A DNA stretch of 10,395 bases from Clostridiales bacterium UBA6388. Its GTDB lineage: Bacteria > Bacillota > Clostridia > Oscillospirales > Oscillospiraceae. How positions within the stretch are numbered: the stretch's first letter is position 1; each line of letters opens with the position of its first letter. Of the stretch, positions 5,590 to 10,395 are shown piece by piece. Where the stretch lies: assembly GCA_002437575.1 (NCBI GenBank), contig DJQK01000016.1, positions 13,497-23,891 on the forward strand, written 5' to 3'. A model generated the notes under the pieces. The model saw only the letters and a program-made list of their open reading frames with translations. It was not told where the DNA came from and did no database searches. The translations under genes and the position numbers were made by a program.

Positions 5590-6627
5590 ATGTTGAAAGT
5601 AGGCATTATTGGCTGCGGCTCCATCGCCAAGCAGCGACACGGGTATGAGTATTTCCACAACGCAGACGTGCAGATCAAGGGCTTTTACGATCTGATCGCT
5701 GCGCGTGCGCAGGCTCTGGCGGATCTCTACGGCGGCAGCGTCTATGCCGACGTGGACGCCATGCTGGCCGATCCGGAGATCGACGCAGTCTCTGTCTGTA
5801 TGGCCAACGCCTTTCATGCCGAGATCAGCATCAAAGCGCTGAAGGCCGGCAAGCACGTTCTGTGCGAAAAGCCCATGGCCGTCACCATGGAGCAGTGCCA
5901 GGCCATGGTAGATGCCGCCAGAGAAAGCGGTAAGCGCCTGATGATCGGACATAACCAGCGCCTTGCTCCCGCGCACAAAAAAGCGAAGGAGCTTTTGACC
6001 TCCGGCGCGCTCGGCCGCGTCATCACCTTCCAGTCCACCTTCGGTCATAAGGGTCCCGAGATGTGGAGCATGGACAAGAGCGCCAACACCTGGTTTTTCA
6101 AGAAGGCCAGCGCCTCGTTCGGCTCCATGGCAGATCTGGGCATTCACAAGATCGACCTGATGCGCTATCTCATCGGCTCCGAGATCACCTCCGTCTACTC
6201 CACCATGAAGGTGCTGGACAAGAAGTTCCCGGACGGCACGCCCATCGAGGTAGACGACAACTCGGTAGAGATCCTCAATTTTGCCGACGGCGCAATGGGT
6301 ACCGTTACCACCAGCTGGACGCATTACGGAGAGGAATGCAACGCTTCCGTCCTGTACTGTGAAAAGGGCATTATGAAGCTCTATGCCGATCCCCAGTATT
6401 CCCTGAAGGTGGTCAACGCCGACGGCACACGGGTGCTCTACGCGCTGGATCGTCTCCAGACCAACGACGATGCCCAGCAGGCGTCCTCCGGCGTCATCGA
6501 CGAATTTGTTTCCGCCATCGAAGAAAACCGCCCCAGCGTTCTGGACGCTGCGGACGTGATTCGTTCCATGCGGGCAGTATTCGCCTGTCTGCGCTCGGCC
6601 GAAGAGGGCCGGCTGATCGCACTGTAA
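5590..6627 (+). CDS. Gfo/Idh/MocA-family NAD(P)-dependent oxidoreductase
   Basis: A 345-residue cytoplasmic dehydrogenase with an N-terminal Rossmann fold: the dinucleotide motif MLKVGIIGCGSIA (GxGxxA at residues 8-13), and the family signature CEKPMAVT with E93-K94-P95. The C-terminal alpha/beta substrate domain carries the usual Asp and His in MADLGIHKIDLMRYL (D182, H186), the His being the likely proton-transfer residue. The family oxidises or reduces sugars, cyclitols and sugar derivatives (glucose-fructose oxidoreductase, inositol dehydrogenase and relatives). Length is normal. AAAGGAG lies 8 bases before the ATG. It sits 18 bases after the regulator in the same operon. myo- or scyllo-Inositol or another polyol is a reasonable guess from the neighbours, but nothing in the sequence fixes the substrate. 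Confidence 0.95.
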   Translation: MLKVGIIGCGSIAKQRHGYEYFHNADVQIKGFYDLIAARAQALADLYGGSVYADVDAMLADPEIDAVSVCMANAFHAEISIKALKAGKHVLCEKPMAVTMEQCQAMVDAARESGKRLMIGHNQRLAPAHKKAKELLTSGALGRVITFQSTFGHKGPEMWSMDKSANTWFFKKASASFGSMADLGIHKIDLMRYLIGSEITSVYSTMKVLDKKFPDGTPIEVDDNSVEILNFADGAMGTVTTSWTHYGEECNASVLYCEKGIMKLYADPQYSLKVVNADGTRVLYALDRLQTNDDAQQASSGVIDEFVSAIEENRPSVLDAADVIRSMRAVFACLRSAEEGRLIAL

Positions 6628-6639
6628 ATCCGGTATAGT

Positions 6640-6655
6640 ACCCGCGCCAGCGGGT
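6640..6655 (+). terminator. Weak hairpin after the oxidoreductase gene
   Basis: ACCCGC-GCCA-GCGGGT followed by GTTATATAA. The stem is only 6 bp and there is no solid T-run, so at most a leaky terminator or an RNA-processing stem. It sits 12 bases after the stop codon and immediately before the palindromic element. Confidence 0.25.
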
Positions 6656-6664
6656 GTTATATAA

Positions 6665-6825
6665 GGCACCACCGCACAATTGCGTCTTCGCGCTTCGGCG
6701 GATCTTTTCCGCCAGTCCTTCGGTTTGGACCGTTTGAATTACATACAGTATTTCTGCACGTTTCAAACCTTGCCTTGACGAAAAATCTTCCGCCGGATCC
6801 GCTTGCCGAATCGTGCGGTGCTGCC
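6665..6825. mobile_element. MITE-like palindromic insertion, 161 bp
   Basis: The ends are inverted repeats: GGCACCACCGCACAATT at the left (6665-6681) and, reverse-complemented, GGCAGCACCGCACGATT at the right (6809-6825), 15 of 17 identical. ATAA flanks both sides (6661-6664, 6826-6829), fitting a 4-base target duplication. Inverted similarity continues inward: CGGCGGATCTTTTCCGCC on the left against CGGCGGAAGATTTTTCG on the right, and a perfect inner pair GTTTGAA (6732-6738) / TTCAAAC (6762-6768). The RNA could fold almost end to end. No coding capacity. It lies between the oxidoreductase and the binding-protein gene, ending 25 bases before the latter's ATG, so it may reduce, separate or modify downstream transcription. 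I cannot assign the parent transposase. Confidence 0.7.
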
Positions 6826-6850
6826 ATAAAAAATGTATGGAGGAAAACAC

Positions 6851-8044
6851 ATGAAAAAAATCATTGCGCTGATCCTTGTTCTGGCGCTGTCTCTGGCTCT
6901 GGTAGCCTGCAGCAGTAAGACAGATGTCAAGGAAGACACCACCTCGAAAGACGATACCGCCGCTGTGAACGACGATACCGCCGCCACAAAAGACGATGCC
7001 GCTGCCACGAAGGACGGCGCCAACACCATCTACGTGATGGGCCCCACCCCCGACCACGGCTGGACCGCGCAGGCCGGTGCCTATGCTGAGGCCAAGTGCA
7101 AGGAGATCACCGAAGCCGGAACCTATAAGGCGGTTTATATGCCCGCCTCCTCCGGTGAAGAGCAGGTCGACCAGGTCAATACCATCATCGCAAACGGCGA
7201 CGCCGTGGGTGTCGTTATGATGGCGCTGGACGATTCCGCGCAGGCCGGTCAGGAAGCTCTGCACGCCGAAGGGATCCCCTTCATTTCCTTTGACCGCATC
7301 ATCGAGGCCACCGAAAAGTACGCCATTCTGAACGCCTCCGGCGATAACTGGCAGTGCGGCGCCGGCATCGCTTACTGGCTGCAGAAAAACGGCATGAAGC
7401 CCGGCGACACCGTCGTGACCCTGTACGGCGACAACGGCACCGTCTGCTCCCGCCGTGAAGAAGGCTTCCGTCAGTTCCTGAAGGGCGAGATCGAATACTC
7501 CGACGAGGCACTGGGCAAGAGCTTCAAGACCACCGAAGTCTGGGACGACGCTTCTCTGGACGCCGTGTTCAACACCTATTCCGTGGTCTGCAACTGGTCT
7601 GCTGACGGTGCTTATGACTACATGGAGCAGAAGCTCGATGAGATCGTCGCCGCCGCGAAGGCCAACGGCAACAAGCTGTACATCTATTCCATGGACGATG
7701 AGATGACCTTCGGCGTCCTGAACTATCTGGAAGCAGGCGCTTCTGAGGCGACGCTCGCCGATCTGGAGCAGATGGATGTCTACATCTCCGCCATCGGCGG
7801 TATGCAGGAGCTGTACGACGTCATGGCCGGTACCTCCGCACAGTCCGAGCTTGCAAACAAGTACTTCGACGATATGATGTCCATGTACTTCTCCCCGAAG
7901 ATGATGCAGGACGTCATCGTAAAGATGGAAGATTATCTGGCCGGCAACTGGAACTATGAGCTCGGCGCCGGCGAATATCAGCCCACCTGGATCGTTGACC
8001 GCAACAACGTCTCGCAGTACGAAGGCTTCAAGGGCCACGCCTGA
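6851..8044 (+). CDS. Sugar ABC transporter substrate-binding lipoprotein
   Basis: A 397-residue extracytoplasmic binding protein. Signal peptide with lipobox LVAC; lipidated Cys is residue 20 (MKKIIALILVLALSLALVAC). Residues 21-58 form an acidic, Thr/Ala/Asp-rich linker containing three copies of a 7-residue repeat. The mature fold (from NTIYVMGPTPDHGWT, residue 58) is a cluster-B/ribose-type binding protein, with PTPDHGW (65-71) and FDR (147-149) likely in the ligand cleft, and GDNGT...R.EGF in the second lobe. Family members bind pentoses, hexoses, cyclitols or related sugars; the ligand here is unknown. The ATG at 6851 follows GGAGG by 8 bases and begins the signal peptide; an in-frame ATG at 6833 would add MYGGKH ahead of it and is less likely. 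Part of the transport operon with the ATPase and permease. Confidence 0.95.
   Translation: MKKIIALILVLALSLALVACSSKTDVKEDTTSKDDTAAVNDDTAATKDDAAATKDGANTIYVMGPTPDHGWTAQAGAYAEAKCKEITEAGTYKAVYMPASSGEEQVDQVNTIIANGDAVGVVMMALDDSAQAGQEALHAEGIPFISFDRIIEATEKYAILNASGDNWQCGAGIAYWLQKNGMKPGDTVVTLYGDNGTVCSRREEGFRQFLKGEIEYSDEALGKSFKTTEVWDDASLDAVFNTYSVVCNWSADGAYDYMEQKLDEIVAAAKANGNKLYIYSMDDEMTFGVLNYLEAGASEATLADLEQMDVYISAIGGMQELYDVMAGTSAQSELANKYFDDMMSMYFSPKMMQDVIVKMEDYLAGNWNYELGAGEYQPTWIVDRNNVSQYEGFKGHA
6950..7012 (+). repeat. 21-bp tandem repeat, three units, in the lipoprotein linker
   Basis: In-frame units encode DDTAAVN, DDTAATK and DDAAATK (residues 34-54), followed by DGA. The units start at 6950, 6971 and 6992 and differ at several third positions. 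Repeat-number change would lengthen or shorten the tether in whole 7-residue steps without a frameshift. Confidence 0.8.
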
Positions 8045-8065
8045 GCCATCGCCTGTGCCATTTGC

Positions 8066-8094
8066 GCGGATGCAGGGACTTTCCCTGCATCCGC
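8066..8094 (+). promoter_or_regulatory. Intercistronic hairpin after the binding-protein gene
   Basis: Perfect 12-bp stem GCGGATGCAGGG (8066-8077) / CCCTGCATCCGC (8083-8094), loop ACTTT, followed only by ATTTC and then A-rich sequence. Without a T-run it is probably a partial terminator or mRNA 3'-end stabiliser, a common device for making more binding protein than ATPase and permease from one operon. Confidence 0.6.
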
Positions 8095-8151
8095 ATTTCA
8101 AAAAGGGACCGCCGAAAGGCGTCTTCCACGTGAAACAAGGAGACAATATCT

Positions 8152-9651
8152 ATGAGCATCCTTGAAATGAATCATATTTCCAAGTCGTTCGGTCTGTCCA
8201 GGGTCCTCTCCGACATCCACCTGACGGTGGACGAGGGCGAGATCCATGCACTCCTGGGCGAAAACGGCGCGGGAAAATCCACGCTGATGAACATTCTCAC
8301 CGGCGTCATTCCTGCCGACGCAGGCAGCATCACGTTCTGCGGCAGGGACTATCCCACTCCGAGCATACACCAGATGGAAGCAGCCGGTATTGCCTTCGTT
8401 CATCAGGAACTGAATGTGATAAACGATCTGACGGTGGCAGACAATATCTTTCTGCGCCGGGAGCTGACCCGGTTCGGACTGCTGAACACCAAAGAACAGG
8501 TGCTGAAAACCAGGCAGCTGTTTGAAGATCTGGGCGTGGACATCGATCCCAACGCCATGGTCAGCGAATTGAAAACCAGCGAAAAGCAGCTGTTGGAGAT
8601 CTGCCGTGCGCTATATGCGAACGCAAAGCTTCTGATCCTGGACGAGCCGACGACGGCTCTGTCCAACAACGAGATCGAGCATCTTTTTGAAATACTCCGT
8701 AAATTGAAAAAAGAGGGGAAATCGTTCATCTTTATCTCCCACAAAATGCCGGAGATCTTTGCCGTTGCCGACCGGTACACGGTACTGCGAAATGGTGAGT
8801 TTATTTCCTCAGGCAATATAAAAGATACCACTCCCCACGCCATCACCTCGGACATGGTGGGCGCAAAATATGTAGACGCCGACGTCTACAGACCGCGCGA
8901 GCTGGGTGAGCCGCTGCTGGTCCTGCGGGATCTGAGCGGCGATGGGTTTGCGCATATCGACCTGACGGTACGCCGGGGTGAGATCGTTGCGCTGACAGGT
9001 CTTGCCGGATGCGGCGCCAGCGAACTGCTGCAAACGGTGTTCGGCGCTCTGCCTGCGGACAGCGGGGAGATCGTGGTCAACGGAAAAGCCGTCCGCGGAC
9101 GTTCCTCCAAATTCATGAAAAGCGGCATGGGTATGCTGCCGGCAAACCGCAAGGAAAACTCCGTCGTGCCGGATATGAGCATTCTGGAAAACTTTTATCT
9201 GGCAGAGCACGCGATCACCCGTTCCAGACCCTTTATCCATATCCGGCAGGAGCAGGCGCGCTATGAAAGCTTCAAAGAGCAGCTGCACATCAAAGCGGAG
9301 GACAGCTCTCAGTGCATCACCTCCCTGTCCGGCGGCAACCAGCAAAAGGTGTTCATTGCCCGTTGGCTGAACATCGGCGCGGATGTGCTGCTGTTTGACA
9401 ATCCCACGCAGGGTGTGGATGTCGGCGCGAAAGCGGAGATCTACAAGCTGATGCTCAGCTTCGCCGGGGCTGGAAAGGCTGTCGTCTTCAATACGCTGGA
9501 GATCCCGGAGATCCAGAAGGTGGCTGACCGCTGTATCGTGTTTTACGAAGGCCGCATCGCCAGGGAATTCCGGCATTCCGAGGTCAATGAGCACGACGTA
9601 ATGCTCTATTCCACCAATGCGGTGGATCTAGAAGTGGAGGTAGCGCAATGA
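8152..9651 (+). CDS. Sugar ABC transporter ATP-binding protein, two nucleotide-binding domains
   Basis: A 499-residue RbsA/MglA-type ATPase, cytoplasmic, powering the permease. Domain 1: Walker A GENGAGKST (36-44), Q-loop HQE (84-86), Walker B LLILDEPT (160-167) and H-loop SHK (196-198). Its signature region is degenerate (KTSEKQLLEI, 141-150), as is usual for the family. Domain 2: degenerate Walker A (LTGLAGCGASELL, 281-293), an intact LSGGNQQ signature (392-398), and a Walker B reading VLLFDNPTQGVDVGAKAEI, with Asn417 in place of the catalytic Glu. One composite ATP site (domain-1 Walker motifs plus domain-2 LSGGQ-like signature) is therefore complete and the other is not. AAGGAG precedes the ATG by about 9 bases. 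The stop overlaps the permease start by four bases (ATGA), so the two are translationally coupled. Confidence 0.96.
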   Translation: MSILEMNHISKSFGLSRVLSDIHLTVDEGEIHALLGENGAGKSTLMNILTGVIPADAGSITFCGRDYPTPSIHQMEAAGIAFVHQELNVINDLTVADNIFLRRELTRFGLLNTKEQVLKTRQLFEDLGVDIDPNAMVSELKTSEKQLLEICRALYANAKLLILDEPTTALSNNEIEHLFEILRKLKKEGKSFIFISHKMPEIFAVADRYTVLRNGEFISSGNIKDTTPHAITSDMVGAKYVDADVYRPRELGEPLLVLRDLSGDGFAHIDLTVRRGEIVALTGLAGCGASELLQTVFGALPADSGEIVVNGKAVRGRSSKFMKSGMGMLPANRKENSVVPDMSILENFYLAEHAITRSRPFIHIRQEQARYESFKEQLHIKAEDSSQCITSLSGGNQQKVFIARWLNIGADVLLFDNPTQGVDVGAKAEIYKLMLSFAGAGKAVVFNTLEIPEIQKVADRCIVFYEGRIAREFRHSEVNEHDVMLYSTNAVDLEVEVAQ

Positions 9652-10395
9652 AAAAGAAAAACAGCTTCGGCGTCGTCGCCGGCAGGATCTGGTCGCAGTA
9701 CAGCTTTATCTTTGTTTTCCTGATTATCCTGGTGGGCTATGCGTTCACCATCGAAGCCAACGGCAACACCTTTAAGTGGAGCCATATCGCGGCGGTGCTG
9801 GGCAGTCAGAACACCTGCATCGTCGGCACCATGGCACTTGGTATGGCGCTGGTCATCATCACAGGGCAGATCGACCTGTCCATCGGCTCGTCCCTGGTGC
9901 TGTGCACCGGCGTAACGATCATGGTGTTCAACGTCACCAATTCCGTTTTGCTGATGGTGCTGGCAGCTCTGGTCAGCGGTGCGATGTGCGGTACGATCAA
10001 CGGCGTGCTGGTCGGCTGCGCCAAGATGCCGCCCTTCGTGGTCACGTTGGGCACCATGCTGATCTATCGTTCGCTGACCCTGTCGGTCGTGCGCTCCATC
10101 GATCCGTCCATCAGCGGTTCGTCTTCCAGCCAGTTTGCCATGCTCAGCGACAACAGCAATTATGAGTTTTTGCGCATGGTGTTCGGCACTGGAAAGCTTA
10201 CGCTGGGTTCTTTCTCCATCCCCTACATCACGTTCGTGTTCATCCTGATGGTCGCTCTGTTCGTCCTGCTGACCACCAAGACCAAGTATGGCAAGAGCGT
10301 ATACGCCGTCGGCTCCAATGAAAAGAGCACACGTCTGGCCGGCATCAACACCACCTGGGTCAAGGTATCGGTATTCATTATCACCGGTTTGATGG
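9648..10395 (+). CDS. Sugar ABC transporter permease, 3' end outside window
   Basis: The first 249 residues of an RbsC-type inner-membrane permease (BPD_transp_2 family, usually about 320-350 residues). A short basic cytoplasmic N-terminus MKKKNSFG is followed by hydrophobic segments at about 18-34, 56-72, 78-110 and 192-209, and by a new one starting near 238. Family motifs are GQIDLSIGSSL (73-83), GTINGVLVG...PPFVVTLGTMLIYR (115-141) and the coupling-loop segment YAVGSNEKSTRLAGINTTWVK (219-239) that contacts the ATPase. The start ATG overlaps the ATPase stop (ATGA), with GGAGG lying inside the end of the ATPase gene 7 bases upstream. A single permease gene for a homodimeric channel is usual for this class. 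Substrate not determinable. Confidence 0.95.
   Translation, partial: MKKKNSFGVVAGRIWSQYSFIFVFLIILVGYAFTIEANGNTFKWSHIAAVLGSQNTCIVGTMALGMALVIITGQIDLSIGSSLVLCTGVTIMVFNVTNSVLLMVLAALVSGAMCGTINGVLVGCAKMPPFVVTLGTMLIYRSLTLSVVRSIDPSISGSSSSQFAMLSDNSNYEFLRMVFGTGKLTLGSFSIPYITFVFILMVALFVLLTTKTKYGKSVYAVGSNEKSTRLAGINTTWVKVSVFIITGLM

Noticed and set aside
5551..6672. A 373-codon minus-strand open frame opposite the oxidoreductase
   Set aside because: It mirrors a strongly conserved plus-strand Rossmann-fold gene and shows no family features of its own.
6724..6832. Candidate promoters for the binding-protein gene within or just after the palindromic element (for example TTGCCG with TAAAAA)
   Set aside because: Boxes match consensus poorly, and the resulting start would fall on the ribosome site; read-through from the upstream operon promoter is simpler.
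6494..8146. A 550-codon open frame on the minus strand opposite the oxidoreductase end and the binding-protein gene
   Set aside because: It is antisense to a well-supported gene, has Gly/Val/His-rich low-complexity translation, no ribosome site and no recognisable domain. It arises from codon bias of the plus-strand gene.

Overview
The window looks like the chromosome of a low-to-mid GC Firmicute of class Clostridia, probably a gut Oscillospiraceae/Ruminococcaceae-type bacterium. This is inferred from strong AGGAGG-type ribosome sites, TTGACA/TATAAT-type promoters, T-tailed hairpin terminators, a short lipoprotein signal peptide, and the mix of clostridial families. No rRNA, tRNA or CRISPR array was seen.

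Left part (1-2800) is a patchwork. It starts with the 5' two-thirds of a minus-strand enolase-superfamily (mandelate racemase/muconate lactonizing type) gene with its promoter. Next comes a decayed minus-strand fragment of a serine recombinase (zinc-ribbon end). That fragment abuts, at the very start codon, a plus-strand cytidylate-kinase-like gene which has no visible ribosome site. A small conserved clostridial gene overlaps the kinase tail convergently. Divergent from it is a complete vapBC toxin-antitoxin operon with promoter, palindromic operator and terminator.

Middle (2800-4560): a minus-strand terminator, then about 390 bases with no convincing gene, then a sugar phosphate isomerase/epimerase (AP-endonuclease-2 TIM barrel) on the minus strand. 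Its promoter lies in a 376-base intergenic region shared with the divergent plus-strand operon.

Right part (4473-10395) is a carbohydrate (sugar or polyol) uptake and oxidation operon: LacI-family regulator, Gfo/Idh/MocA NAD(P)-dependent oxidoreductase, sugar-binding lipoprotein, two-domain sugar ABC ATPase, and permease (cut by the window end). A perfect 20-base palindrome containing a 14-mer of LacI-operator architecture lies just downstream of the -10 box, so the operon is probably autoregulated. The likely logic is that the lipoprotein captures a monosaccharide or cyclitol, the ATPase/permease imports it, and the oxidoreductase and divergent isomerase convert it. The substrate cannot be named from sequence; an inositol-like or keto-sugar route is only an analogy.

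The most notable structure outside genes is a 161-base imperfect palindromic element (6665-6825) with 17-base terminal inverted repeats (15/17 matching) flanked by ATAA duplications. It has the form of a MITE inserted between the oxidoreductase and binding-protein genes. Other oddities are a D-to-E change at the first PIN-domain catalytic position of VapC, an E-to-N change in the second Walker B of the ABC ATPase, and a 21-base tandem repeat coding the lipoprotein linker. I did not find a clearly new biological system.
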